Of a stretch of 64,000 nucleotides of DNA, positions 33,601 to 44,974 are shown piece after piece. Both the position numbers and the translations under genes were made by a program. The first letter of the stretch is position 1, and every line of letters begins with the position of its first letter. The notes under the pieces were generated by a model. It was given only the letters and a program-made list of their open reading frames with translations, had not been told where the DNA came from and ran no database searches. The stretch comes from Diplodia intermedia (lineage: Eukaryota; Ascomycota; Dothideomycetes; Botryosphaeriales; Botryosphaeriaceae). The stretch is taken from the NCBI GenBank assembly GCA_021495925.1, contig JAKEKT010000013.1:186001-250000 (forward strand), written 5' to 3'.

Positions 33601-34879
33601 CAAGGACCTGGGCGCCGGAACCGCCGTAGAGCATGGAAATCAGTACTCAATTGGGTTTGACTTCAGAAAATCATCAGAGGTATGCTTGCAGAAGTCCTCG
33701 ATCTGGAATGATGGGATTCGTTTTCTCGTAGTGAACACTTCGCTCCTGAGCATCCCGTGGCAATCCAGCTATGGCGTCAGCAGAAAGAGCGTCACGATTC
33801 TAAGCCATAAAAGGACCAAATTAAAGTCGACCCATGGATACAAGTATCTGTCACGGCTCTTGCGGACCCCCAGCCATGGGAAAAGGGAGGAAGACCGGGC
33901 GCGAGCACCTCCGAGAGCAACCAAATGCAAGAGCCAAGGCTAGTCGTGGTTCCAACGAAGCCGCATCTAGTACAATTGTGCCATATACTCCCTCGACCAT
34001 CCTTGGGGCGTTGTAATCGGGCAGCCCCGGTCCGGTGTTCTGAACGGCGATGGAGGGAAGCTTCAGTGGATGGAGGACGGTCCAAAATCACCAAGAGGAC
34101 TGCGGCATTTCCGTCTCTTTGTCCAAGAAAGTTTCTCATGGAGCGTCCATGGCGCAATCTGCGTTTCGGATGTGCGTGAACGATGGCGGAAGCACGGGGG
34201 CGATGCAACGTTGGCGGCAGTTTGTTGGTGGTTCGGCGGGTTCGTCGGCGGTGGGCGGCGGTGGGCGGCGGTGGGCGGTGGGCCAAGCTCAGGCGCCGCG
34301 GGTCCGTCGGCGAGCGGGCAGTCACCACACGGCGAAAATCATGGCATGAGGGTTGCTGAACAGTCATTCGCCGATGGAACCGATGCGATCGATGGCTGAG
34401 ATTTCGAGAGGAACCGGACGTCGATGAGCAGGGCGGGGGCGACGTGATTTGTGGGTGCGGGGAAGCTGAGATGGCGCTGTTTCCGAAAGGATTAGAAGCC
34501 GCTTGCGTCATGCAACCAACAATCTCCAGACCTGCCCGAGACCTCTTGTCCTTCCAGTCCGCACAGACAGAGCACGATGGCTCTTGCGTGCGGAGAAACT
34601 TAGAGACTGCGCATGCTCAGAAAGGACTGCGCTTAGTCTTTTCGAGTTTAAACTTAGTTCCTTCTCTAATGGCTGGATGAGGAGCTGCAAGTCAGGTGAC
34701 AGCGCGATGGTCAATGCGCCACGCCCCGCGGCTGACTCCAAAACTACGCGACTCGTGGCTTCGCACTTCATCCCGCTTCATCCACTGCCATCCGCCTCCG
34801 TACCGCCGACTCCATCTCCTCCAACGTCACCCCTCTATCGCGCATTGACAGATACGCATCGCCTTCGCGGCACAACGAA
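30613..34879. other. 4.3-kb stretch without a recognised gene
   Basis: Short frames throughout. 32550-33220 is a GC-rich triplet-biased stretch with long but compositionally artificial frames on both strands; 34200-34290 has a GGCGGTGGGC tandem. Nothing recognised. Confidence 0.4.
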
Positions 34880-36296
34880 ATGAAAAGGTCAGTCCAATCG
34901 TTTTCATATCCCATTGGTCGATTCGCAGCCCTACTCTCACCCCGATTGTCTTTCGAGGCACCTTTGGCAAATAAACCGGAGACTCTGCACTCTGCACCCC
35001 AATGACTCTTTGGAGCGGGTAGCTAGTCATGCTTGACTCAGCTTTCCCATCTGTGTGTAGATTCTGCTGCACTGCAGGGGAATCGCTGTCCGAGAACAAT
35101 TATTTTCGGTTTGCTAACGAGCGCTTTTCAACAGGGTGTCGCCCCAAATCGACCAATTCTTCCTCTCTTACATCCCAGCGGCCGTGGAATGGCAGTCGCC
35201 CGATGCTGGAGAGCCACATTTCCACCCTCGCCCTATCGATTTGGCCGTCGATTTCAGTGCAGTCCTGAAAAGAGCCTCCTTTTGCATGGATTTGCGGATT
35301 ATTCCCAAAGAGCGCCTCAGATGGACACCCAACACACGTCTCTCGCTCGATGCCGATCGAATCTCATCGGTTGAAGCTATAACCGATATTCCTGGACAGG
35401 TTGCCTCCATTGTTGCCTGGGACGTCGTTGGTGTCCGCTTGAAAGTGGAAGATCCCGGGAGTCGCATCGGCTCTCCACCAGATTTCGAGCTCACTCCCAG
35501 GGATGAAACTTCAGCCGATGCCCTTCGTATGCTCCATGACATTGCTCATGCTCATGTCGTCACCTTCTACGTCCCTTCCGAGATATTCACCGGTACCTAT
35601 ATCGCCTCACTTCGCACCGTCGCGCAGCAAAAGAATTGGCGACAGAGTTTTCGGGTCTCAATGAAAGACAACATCATTGATGGTGCTATGTTCCTCCTTC
35701 ATACAACTCTCGACGCTAACATTCCCGGATCTGCTGAGGAAAGCTCCGCCCTTGTGGGTTGTCCATCACATGATAGACTTTCCTCCGACTTGCCGGACGA
35801 GCCCTTTCCCAAGAGACGGAGATTGGAGAATTCGATCGGGACAGACAGATTCAACGCCATGAGAGACCGCATGAGGCAGACAATGGAGGAGAGAAACGCG
35901 GAGAAAGATGCACAGCGGAAGCAACAAGCAGCTGATAGGTCGGTGCAAGACCAAAGTCGGGAAGATTACTACGCGGAATGGAGAAAAGACATTGGAGAGA
36001 AGATCGCACAGAGGAAGCAAGAAAAGGCCGAATGGCGCAAGCAGGTCAACGAAGGCATCCAAGAGAAGCTCCGGCAAATAGAGGAAGACAACCAACGCAG
36101 GATGGAAATGACCGAGGCTCGTATCATAACAAAGCTTGACGAGCACATGGAGAAATTCGAGCAAGACTTCAATGCGCACGAAGCCATGGCCGCGGCGAGG
36201 GTGGAAATACATGACTGGGCTACTGGTAAGATGCGCAATGTGGCGGACCAGATCTTGAAGGAGATTAACGGGGCCAAGTCCACTATGGGTGTATAG
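34880..36296 (+). CDS. Coiled-coil protein of unknown function, about 389 aa
   Basis: The main exon 35135-36296 is secure: its 5' end is a clear acceptor (GCTAAC...TTTTCAACAG) and it has no in-frame ATG near its start. A tiny first exon, ATGAAAAG at 34880-34887 with donor GTCAGT, joins in frame and gives MKRVSPQID. The 247-nt intron is long for this genome, so the first exon is tentative. Residues about 1-200 look like a globular domain of no recognised family. A basic PKRRRLEN nuclear-localisation-type signal follows at about 225-235. Residues about 240-345 form a highly charged coiled coil with repeated EWRK and AQRKQ patterns. Likely a nuclear protein that oligomerises; role unknown. Confidence 0.6.
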
Positions 36297-36394
36297 TGGT
36301 TGAAAACGGTCTTGCGCGTCCTCCAATCCACTCCTTTCGAATGTCTTATCGACAATGTCGTCTCCCTGTGCTGATCATTGTGGGAGTCTACTGT

Positions 36395-36475
36395 CATTTT
36401 GTGACACTCCTACATTCTGTGACACCCTCGTCATATTATGACATCCAGTCATTCCGTGACATTCTTTGTCATATA
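36395..36475 (+). repeat. Degenerate ~19-bp minisatellite
   Basis: Four to five units of the form CAT-TNNTGTGACAYYC, beginning CATTTTGTGACACTCC, CATTCTGTGACACCCTCG, CATATTATGACATCC and CATTCCGTGACATTC. It lies about 100 bp after the stop of the coiled-coil gene. Confidence 0.6.
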
Positions 36476-38877
36476 TTACAGCATCAAGTGATCTCGTAAC
36501 ACTGTTCCCGCAACCGGAACGAGGGAATTGTACGGTATTTCCTGCATGGCCTACGTGATGGCCGCCTTGCATTGCCGTAGACATGACCAAGTTTCACAGC
36601 AACGACCATCTCTATACCACGTACCATCTCGGCTGCCTGTTATCAGCAATGCATGCACATAGTACGATGACCGTTGTTTGTTCGCGACTGCCGATGCTCC
36701 CAAAAGCCGTCTGTCCCAATGGCGTGCAAGAAGCGAGCGAGCCCTGGTCAAACAATAGCATAGGTGCGGAAGATACCGATGCCTTCCGTGGCGGGACTCG
36801 CGCTCGAGGCTCCTGGGAGTCAGTTTGTGTATGTCCGTAGTCGGACATTGCCGCTATAGGCCCGACCAACGCGGATGGCGAGGAGGCGCCACTATGCGAA
36901 ATGGATGCGGAGAGGGTACACATCATCACTGTAGCCCCATGGGCGGCTGCGTAGGGTACAAAAGGTGCCGCACGGCGAGTATGTTGTGTACGCGAGAAAG
37001 ATCGCGGCGGTGGTGGTTGAATGGGGAGGTTGACTGGTCACCTTGCAGAGAGATATTGGGATCGGGACAAGTCGCGAAGGTCTATTAATAAAGTCAGTGA
37101 ACTTCTGCCTGAGAAAGCATCATAGCTGGGGATTCGTCTTTAAGAATAGGTCGACGAGCCATCTGGTGGTTGTAATAAGAATCTGGTAGGATGGAGGAGC
37201 GTAGTCGTGGTCCGGATCTGGGGCTGGGGCTGTCTCGTGCGTGAGAGTAAGCAAATTGCCCCGATTAAGGGTGAGGTAGGCTATTAAGGGCGTGGTTTGT
37301 AAGGGCACTCGAAGTTCGGCTGGTCACCGCACGACACATTTTTTAAGAGCTGGCGGGCTTGTAATGAGAAGATGGAGCTTTTATGCCATGGATAGTTAGT
37401 CACGTCGCGACATCGATCGCAACAGCTTGAAAATAGGATGACTATGGTAAGGTAGGTTGTAAGATGAGGTCATTTAACTTGTTGAGTAGTAGGAGGGAGC
37501 GCCCGCGATTTTATCCCCACCATGGTGATGCCGAAAAAAAGAGCAAAAAAGCAAAACTGAAGTTGCTGCAGCCAGGAGTTGAACTCCCGAGCTGACTCAC
37601 CGTATGGCCGGGCTACATGAGCAAGACCCCGCAAGATTCTCTAAGCTTAGCCATACAGCACCACCAGGCTCATGACTATGTGCGATGTCATGAGCGGGGA
37701 CCACTGCAGAAAGGTGACACGAGGTACCATCGCCTTTTTTGGATGTCCGTACGCTTTAAACCCCAAGCGCAGCCTAGGAATCGTGGGCGGTAAACCATTG
37801 AACCACGTAGCCGTCATTAGCTGGACGATAGTAAAGGCAATGGCGGGTTGGGATTATATACCCACCTTTATTATTCCAGTGACAGTGCCAGGCAGATCGA
37901 ACTCCCCACCACAATGCTTGCCCTCTTTTCTTGCCATGCGTCACCGGCCGGCACCCGATCCCCACCATCAGTACACTTAGCTACACGCTCAACGCCACAC
38001 TTTTCCAACTCTCGGCACCACTCCGCCCAGCAAGCTAAGCAAATAAGAGCATGCAACATGACACTCGGTCGCAAAATTTCGGTTCCCGCAACCCAACGCC
38101 TCTGTTCCCGTCACGACGTCTCCTCCACCGCCGGGGAGCCGCAGTAATGGGCAGCCTCTCCTTCCACCGCCACACCGCCGCTCACCGCCCGCGAGCGGAA
38201 CAAAGCGCGCACGTCTGGAATTCATAGTTGTTTGTTTCATCTACGGACATCACCATCGTGCATGATCGCTTGTCCCGCACACTCCACGACCGACTTGTCA
38301 GGCGGTCGCGCAGCCGCCTCAACAAGGGCCGGCGGCAACATTATGGCATGTCGTCGCCGCAAAAGATTCACATAAGAAAGAGTAGACAAATGGCGCGGTG
38401 GCTGGAATCACCGTTTTGCAACTGGAGTCGGCCTTTTGGGAAGTGAGTGATACGGGGATCATAGAGGTTTGGCAGAGACGACACTGAGTAGAGAATTTCA
38501 GAATCGGGGGGAAGGAAATTCTTGATGAAAGCGGGTTGACAAGGGAAGGGTCGAATTTGCAGCCTCCTGCGGCTTACCGAGCATGCATAGGTGTTCAGCT
38601 TTTTCTATGTAGTGAAGCGGTTGCGGTGCATATTTGCTGTCTTGACGACATAGATCCCCTAGCCTATCCGAATCAGCGTAGGCAACACTCACCAAGTGAC
38701 GTCTATTACAATCAATCTTCCTCGCATGGCAACATTTGTGTCGACGACTCATCCATGTTTTGATGTGTGACCGGGAACCGCGTGAGCATCAGCTCTTTCG
38801 GGCATGTCTGCGGTCCGGAGGGCGACCAAGTTTAAGTCCAACCGAGCGTAGTTTGCGCTTTGGTGGGTGGCCAGATG
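36476..38877. other. Intergenic, apart from one tRNA-like stretch
   Basis: No gene recognised. A tRNA-like stretch at 37565-37662 is listed separately. Confidence 0.4.
37565..37662 (-). other. tRNA-like sequence, probably a decayed tRNA gene
   Basis: On the minus strand, TGCTGTA near the 5' end pairs with TGCAGCA at the 3' end. An A-box-like TGGCTAAGCTTAG and a B-box-like GAGTTCAACTCC follow in the right order, and T-runs lie just downstream. The T stem and D stem do not fold properly and no anticodon can be assigned. Confidence 0.3.
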
Positions 38878-39190
38878 GACGGGCGCGCGGGGGAGTTGCC
38901 ATTACTAAGCTATTGAGGACAGTTATACCCCGCGCGAAAATGATTTACTTACTTATTAACTGCTAATCCACATAACAGTCCATACTTTTGCCACCTAGGC
39001 GCGCGGGGCAGTCTCTATTGACGGATATTAGTAAGCTATTGAGAGCAGTCGTCCCCCGCGCGAAAAAGATATATACACTTATCAACTACCAGTCCACATA
39101 CTAGTCGAAACTTTTGCCACCTAGGCGCGCGGGGCAAATCTTATTGACACATATTGAGAGTCTATTGAGCTTAGTCACCCCCCGCGCGAT
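38878..39190 (+). repeat. 126-bp satellite, about 2.5 units
   Basis: Unit 2 spans 38996-39121 and unit 3 begins at 39122, exactly 126 bp later; unit 1 (about 38878-38995) is slightly shorter and unit 3 is cut at about 39190. Each unit has a GC clamp GCGCGGGG and its inverse CCCCGCGCG around a core with TATTGA and TAAGCTATTGAG, then an AT-rich tail ending TTTTGCCACC. The same unit, inverted, flanks the Copia element at 46-52.6 kb. Confidence 0.85.
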
Positions 39191-39458
39191 AGCATCAGAG
39201 CGGTTGAACATTGTTTCGCGCTCCAGTGGGCCGACCATTCATCCATTCAGCACGAGAGGAAACAACATGGAAGCTCAATCTGGCTCTTCGATCAATTGGA
39301 TATTCAGCAAAGAAGACCCAGCAAATACGAACATGAGAGCATCAAAAAAAGACAGCCAGCGAGCCATCCACCCACAGAAAAAGAGCCGCACCGCAGCATC
39401 CTCCCCATCACTTCAGTACCACAACCTCCCCAACGCTCTCCCCCCAGCCCCGCCTCCC

Positions 39459-40151
39459 TCAAAAATTCGACGCAGCCTCCTTCGTCACACCCCCACTAAC
39501 CTGGACATCCTCCGTCACAACCGTCTTGCCGCTCACGCCCGTCACCCGCACCGCAACCGTATCAGCCCCAAACCCGCTCGAGTTCTCAAAAAAGTTGTAC
39601 TCGGTGCGCGTCGTCTCCTGCCACGTCGCTCCCCCATCCGTACTAACCTCCAGCCTCTCCACACGCTCATTCGCATTGACGACCTGCATGCTAAACCAAT
39701 ACGCGCTGGTCCCCTCCTTATTCATCAGCGAGATCGGCGTCGCGATGCCGCACTCGACGACGTCCCACGACACGTCGATGACGCCGGCCGACTTCTCGGC
39801 GAGCGCGCCGAACGCGTCTTCGAAGAGATCCAGGTGGTTCGTGCCGCAACCGGGACACTGGTCGACGACCATCGCCGTGATGGAGGCGCCGGACGGCCCC
39901 GTGACTTTGACGCAGGCGCCGCAGTTGCCGGCGGTCTCCCAGTTCGCGTCGGAGAGCGCGGTGCCGTAGATGCCCGAGGGTAGCGTGTAGCTGCTGAAGG
40001 AACACATGCCGCCGTTGAGGTTGCCGCCGTAGAAGGTGGCTTCGCCGGTGTTGGCGCGGCGGTGGAGCGGGTTGGGGGAGGTGTTGGGGAGGGGGGAGGC
40101 GGAGACGGCGGTGGTGAGGAGCGCGGCGATGGCGGGGGTGGTGAACTTCAT
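39459..40151 (-). CDS. Secreted expansin-like protein, 230 aa
   Basis: One exon. A signal peptide (MKFTTPAIAALLTTAVSA) is followed by a short linker with a dibasic HRR site. The double-psi beta-barrel domain (about residues 36-125) has GEATFYGG, the GNCGACVKVTGP segment, and VVDQCPGCGTNHLDL with the conserved Asp. The C-terminal ~95 residues (from about 135) match the Ig-like carbohydrate-binding region of microbial expansins: YWFSMQVVNANERVERLEVS, then YNFFE. Expansin-like proteins loosen plant or fungal wall polysaccharides without hydrolysis and are exported. The frame is intact. A (CAC)n tract ends directly at the ATG. The neighbouring genes give no pathway link. Confidence 0.88.
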   Translation of the reverse strand: MKFTTPAIAALLTTAVSASPLPNTSPNPLHRRANTGEATFYGGNLNGGMCSFSSYTLPSGIYGTALSDANWETAGNCGACVKVTGPSGASITAMVVDQCPGCGTNHLDLFEDAFGALAEKSAGVIDVSWDVVECGIATPISLMNKEGTSAYWFSMQVVNANERVERLEVSTDGGATWQETTRTEYNFFENSSGFGADTVAVRVTGVSGKTVVTEDVQVSGGVTKEAASNF

Positions 40152-40188
40152 GGTGGTGGTGGTGGTGGTGGTGGTGGTGGTGGTGGTG
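40152..40188 (-). repeat. (CAC)12 microsatellite in the 5' leader of the expansin-like gene
   Basis: On the minus strand about twelve CAC triplets run directly into the ATG. The tract lies in the mRNA leader and would vary in length between strains. Confidence 0.85.
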
Positions 40189-41892
40189 AGAGAGTGGTGG
40201 GTGAAATGGTTGTTTGAAAAGAATGTAGGCCAGCCGGCTGGCAGAGAAAAGAGTGAACGGAAACGGGCGTGGAGGCAACGGATGAAGACGATGTTTCGTG
40301 GAGGGGCGGGGCGGTTTTGTAGTGCGCGGGGCTAGGGAGGGAATTGCATGGCGCCCGGCGTGACGAGCCGTCGGCCCAGAAGGCGGCCAGGGAGGTGCAG
40401 GCGGGAAGCGGGGTGGCTGATGGTCTGGACCGGTGTTGGGTGCTTCTCTTGCGACGTGCCGCCTGAATAGCCTGTCATGCTTTGATTGCCAGTGGAGCCG
40501 TGTGCAACGAGGCGGAGATCACCCGCGCGGGAACAGCGACGACAGCGCGTCTGGTGTTGAGTCGTGCAGCGGGAAGGCGGGCAGGTGGGGGCGCCTGGCG
40601 CGCCGTGGCCGGTTGACGGGGACAAAAGCGTTGGGCCTCGAATCGACGCGACGAGGGGTGATTGGTGTGATGGATGTTGTTGAAACGCCGGTGCGAGTCC
40701 CGAACTGCCGGCGTTGCAAACCACCAGCCATGACGTCGCCGTCGTCGCCTCTCCAAACGTCTTATAGGCCATGTTCCGCCACATCTGCCGAGGGCCAGCC
40801 TGCTCGTTTCTTCTGGCGCCACTACTGCACTCCTACAGGCACGCGAACAGGTGTTTAGATGCAGCCTCTATCTACTGAACAAATGAGCAATACAACAACT
40901 GCAAAACGAATACACATCCGATAGCAGCCTGCTTTCGCCACCAACACCACACGACAAATTCCAATCTCGTCTGCACGCCACAAATGAAATGGTTCCATGA
41001 ACGCAGCATTTGGCTCAGGAGGGTCTTCCGGACTTTCCAGCCGAGGTGCATGCACGGACGCAAGTGGTGCGTTGGTCTCGTGGGAATGGGCGCATGCGGA
41101 GGGAAGCCCGTTTTGCAACGGGCGAGGTTTCAGATGTGCTGCAAGGATCACCAGTTTGGATCTCGGACTCATCTCTGCACCTGCAATGCGCGCTCCTCTT
41201 CTGCCGAAAGGAGTGTGCCGAGAAGCCTGTTTGGGAGTCTGCAACATTTGGGCGGCGATCCTGACGATCCAAAGGCTAAAGTTACTCTGCTGGGTAATCC
41301 GCGTCCGGGCACGAGTCACCCAGCCACGCTTAAGGTTTGTGGTTGACTCGCGGCTAAGTCCTGCTTTCGCTTGTGGCTTCGCACGCAAACCACGGCACGG
41401 GAACAGACGCACTAGAAGTGGAACGGTTAGTCTTCCTCGAGCAGCCCATTAGCGCTAGTTCTTTGCTTCTAGAGTTTATTTACAGCCCACGAGAAGCATG
41501 CGAGCTCCAACGTCTGCCTCAACATAATGACAAGTCGCGAGTCTCCACGTGACCTCGGCCTCTCCACTAGAACTTGCGGTCCTCTTCTTGCGTCCCCTAA
41601 GGATTCGTCCGACGATGTCCAAGCCAATGGACCTGCTGGCACTATCACCCCGGTTAAATGTTAACAATGGGTTTATCAGGGGAAGCAGGCAACGTACCAA
41701 TCGGGTGATACTTACGCCCCCACAGATGCCTCTCCAAACCGGCAAGATTCGCGAGATCTCACATCAGCACCATCTCCAATCCTCCATCCTTCATCCTTCT
41801 CCGCACGATTAAAACCCACCAACACAGCTCTCTCTCTCTCCCTCCCTCTCCGACCCTCACCCAACTCCCCTCGCACCCCTCCAAACCCCACC
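40189..41892. other. Intergenic, nothing recognised
   Basis: Short frames only. GCTGGGT/ACCCAGC inverted arms at 41289-41324 could form a hairpin. At 41823-41858 a CT-rich tract precedes the dehydrogenase gene, as in many fungal promoters. Confidence 0.4.
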
Positions 41893-42930
41893 ATGTCCGC
41901 GCCCCCCAAACAAACCGTCCTCATCACCGGCTGCAGCGCCGGCGGCATCGGACACGCGCTCGCCCTAGCCTTCCACGCGCGGGGCCTGCACGTCTTCGCG
42001 ACAGCGCGCAACCCGTCCAAGATGTCATCCACGCTGCTTGACCTGCCTTACATCACGCCGCTCGCCCTCGACGTGTGCTCGGCGGCGTCGGTCGCCGCGG
42101 CCGTCGAGGCGGTGCGGGAGCGCACGGGTGGCACCCTCGACTACCTCGTCAACAACGCCGGCGCGCTCTACGTCACGCCCGTGCTGGACGGCGACCTCGA
42201 CCGCGCGCGCAGGCTGTTCGACGTCAATTTCTGGGGCGTGGCCGCGGTGACGCAGGCGTTTGCGGGGATGCTGGTGCGGGCGCGGGGGTGCGTTGTTAAT
42301 CTCTCGTCGCTCGCGGCCGTCATGTATGGGCCGTACTACGGTGAGTACCTAGTGAGGGGTGTCTGCGCCTGGCGTTTCCTGTCGTCCGTTGGGTGACGGG
42401 ATGTTTTGTGTGCGCGCTTTTGTGCTGAGATGTGGTGTTGGCCAGGTTACTACGCCGCGTCCAAGGCGGCGATGCAGAAGCTGGGCGAGACGCTGCGCTT
42501 GGAGATGCAGCCCCTCGGCGTGCGCGTCATCACCGTCGTCACTGGCGCGGTCGAGAGCAAGGTTTTCGACAACGGTGGCGGGTTCAGGTCGCCCGAGGGC
42601 TCGCTGTATGCTCCTGCCGAGAAGGAGATTGCTGCGCATGCCGACGGCGTGTTTGTCAAGCAGAATCACAGCACGCTTGAGGACTATTCGCGGGTGCTGG
42701 TCGGTGATATTTTGGGCGGGAAGACGGGGTTGGTGTATCGTGGAAAGATGTCGAGCACGGTGAAGGTGTTGTTCGAGTGGTTGCCGACCTGGCTTTTTGT
42801 GAGTTGACTTTCTTTCCTTGAGAGAGCTATTGTGCATCGGACATTGCTAATTCGGGTTGGTGATGGGTAGGACTGGGCCTCTACGCTCCAAACGGGTCTG
42901 GGCAAAGTAGGAAAGCCGAAGCAGCTGTAG
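41893..42930 (+). CDS. Short-chain dehydrogenase, Ayr1-like, 286 aa, three exons
   Basis: Exons 41893-42340, 42446-42798 and 42871-42930; donors GTGAGT twice, acceptors CCAG and GTAG, with frames continuous. The classical SDR layout is complete: ITGCSAGGIG at 11-20 (NAD(P) binding), NNAG at 87-90, a catalytic Ser at 138-139 and Y152-A-A-S-K156. The segment SKAAMQKLGETLRLEMQPLG and the PVLDGDLDRARRLFDVNFWG region resemble fungal 1-acyldihydroxyacetone-phosphate reductases. In that family the reaction is NADPH-dependent reduction of acyl-DHAP in glycerolipid synthesis at lipid droplets or ER. No C-terminal membrane helix is visible, so the substrate could differ. A CT-rich leader precedes ACCATGTCC. 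Confidence 0.85.
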
Positions 42931-43249
42931 TTCTCGAGTGTGCGGGCATTGTGGGCTCCAAGGATTGACGAGCAGATATTAAGTGCTGTCTTTGTTCTAA
43001 GCTGCGTGGCATTTTTTGCGGAGCGGTACTCAATGTGCGGGTTTCTTGGTTTGTGGGCGAGTTTTCCGTACGAGGTTTGGCGTCTGTTGACGGCTCAAAC
43101 AAAGAGTGCGGGGTTTTTGCAAGCGATCAGCCAATCAACACGTCAATTGACCCACTGTTGTGTGGAGACTGAAAAATCTAGTGTACAGGCTTAAAAACGA
43201 CGTCCTCTCCTTTGAAACTGCAGGTTAAGCCTCCATCTCAGCTGTGGAC

Positions 43250-44974
43250 ATGTCTCATCCTTACCTGCACCACGCTCTCACGCGGGAACAGGAAATCAGG
43301 CTTCTCAAGATTGAGAGAAGCGGCTCTGAGCCTCTTTTCTCCATTTCCCACTACAACCTGGAGGATGCACCCCGCTACGAGGCCCTGTCCTACGTATGGG
43401 GTAGTTCCGACCAGCCGCACAGGCTACAGCTCGCAAATGATGCAGGCTATATTCCTCTGACAGACAACTTGAAACAGGCGTTTCAGGATCTACCATGGCT
43501 ACTCGAAACGGAACACATTTGGATTGATCAGATCTGTATCAACCAAAGGGACGAGACCGAGCGCGGCCACCAAGTTGCGCTCATGGGTAAGCTCTACAGA
43601 GCTACACACAGAACTTTAGCCTGGCTCAGCCCCATGACCGACTGCCTCTCACCATTTCTGGATCTTGTCAAATATAGACAGACGGATTGGCGTGCAGCCG
43701 AACGCATCATCGACTCAATGGTCACCAGCCCGGAAAGCTGTCCCCAACTCATACGTGGCATGCGGAAACTGTTTGGTCTTCCATGGTTCAAGAGGGCCTG
43801 GATCCTCCAGGAGTCCGCTTTGCCATCAATTATTCACTATGCTGTCGGGCGCGAGTGTTTCAATTGGCGATCAATAGTGGACGTTGCATTGGGACTGCAT
43901 CTCACTTATCCGGAGGACCTTTCGGCATTTGTGACTTACCGGTTCGGCCACCATACATGGCGGGGCTGCGGGAGCGAGGAGACGGTCCAAGGGCTGGCTC
44001 TACAGCTCTGCCGAATCTTGGCACGCCTCGGCCGCCAACAGCAAGCCACGGACCCTCGAGATCGAGTGGTTGCGTACCTCGGCTTCTACAAACCTCCCAG
44101 CTTCAGAACTCGGGATATCTACCACAAAGACATAACGGTTGGCGAAGTGTACATCCGATTCGCCAGAAGCCTCATAGAGGATACATCGTCGTTGGATGTC
44201 TTGTCTTCTGCGCGGCCCGGCGACAGCTTGCCCAAGCCTAGTGGCGCTGGCCTCGTCGATCTCCCCTCATGGGTGCCCGACTGGTCCGATCCCGAGGAGC
44301 ATCACTTTCCCCTCCTTTTGCACGAGCAGAGCAGATACACGGCTTCGGGAATGTACAGACAAGTCAAATGGGCCGCATCAATGAACAGATCACATGTTCG
44401 CCAAACTGTCCGCTCGCCGGTTGATGCACGATACCTTCGCTGTCGAGGGAAAATCATTCACCTTGTTCAACACACTTCAAGCTATACGCTTCCATCTCCC
44501 AATTCCTGGTCATCTTTACAATATGAACTTCTCGAGTACTGGAGAATGTTGCTCAGTCACGCTCGAGCAGAAACTCCGTTCAAGGATATGAGTGTCGATC
44601 GCATCACCCAAGTGCTCTGGCACGCACACAGTCTCTATAACAGACCCGGCGAAGAAGTTCCGGGGAATCCCGATGTAATGTCGAAGAGAGAAGGCATCGA
44701 TTGGGCTTTCATGAAATGGCAACCGGTCTTTGATCATCTCTGGGGACGCATGTTCATGAGGACTGAGTCGGGTAGCGTTGGTCTCGTCACAGCTGCTTGC
44801 AACTGTGGAGACCTCATAGCAATCTTGCACGGCTCGAGAACACCGCTGGTTGTGAAGAAAATATCCGGCTCGTCGAACTATCAGTTGGTCGGCGATTGCT
44901 ACGTTGAAGGGGCCATGTTTGGGGAAGCGGCTGACTGGACCGAACAGGAGGCTGACGACATAGTTCTAGAGTGA
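43250..44974 (+). CDS. HET-domain (heterokaryon incompatibility) protein, 574 aa
   Basis: Single exon. The ATG at 43250 (GACATGTCT) is used; the frame opens slightly earlier with GTG only. The HET domain is N-terminal: YEALSYVWG at 43-51, IWIDQICINQRD at 90-101, and LMGKLYRATHRTLAWL at about 111-126. GLPWFKRAWILQE (about 177-189) is the conserved block after the domain. The C-terminus has the usual GDLIAIL...PLVVKK...LVGDCYVEGAMFGEA ending. This is the short-N-terminus HET architecture, unlike the Cys-rich HET protein at 877-2844, so the two are not recent duplicates. Role as for other HET proteins: cell-death signalling on non-self recognition. Intact frame; about 1.1 kb from the transposon island. 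Confidence 0.92.
   Translation: MSHPYLHHALTREQEIRLLKIERSGSEPLFSISHYNLEDAPRYEALSYVWGSSDQPHRLQLANDAGYIPLTDNLKQAFQDLPWLLETEHIWIDQICINQRDETERGHQVALMGKLYRATHRTLAWLSPMTDCLSPFLDLVKYRQTDWRAAERIIDSMVTSPESCPQLIRGMRKLFGLPWFKRAWILQESALPSIIHYAVGRECFNWRSIVDVALGLHLTYPEDLSAFVTYRFGHHTWRGCGSEETVQGLALQLCRILARLGRQQQATDPRDRVVAYLGFYKPPSFRTRDIYHKDITVGEVYIRFARSLIEDTSSLDVLSSARPGDSLPKPSGAGLVDLPSWVPDWSDPEEHHFPLLLHEQSRYTASGMYRQVKWAASMNRSHVRQTVRSPVDARYLRCRGKIIHLVQHTSSYTLPSPNSWSSLQYELLEYWRMLLSHARAETPFKDMSVDRITQVLWHAHSLYNRPGEEVPGNPDVMSKREGIDWAFMKWQPVFDHLWGRMFMRTESGSVGLVTAACNCGDLIAILHGSRTPLVVKKISGSSNYQLVGDCYVEGAMFGEAADWTEQEADDIVLE

Noticed and set aside
39114..39983. 289-aa plus-strand frame
   Set aside because: It lies antisense to the expansin-like gene and has no domain; it is a by-product of that gene's codon bias.
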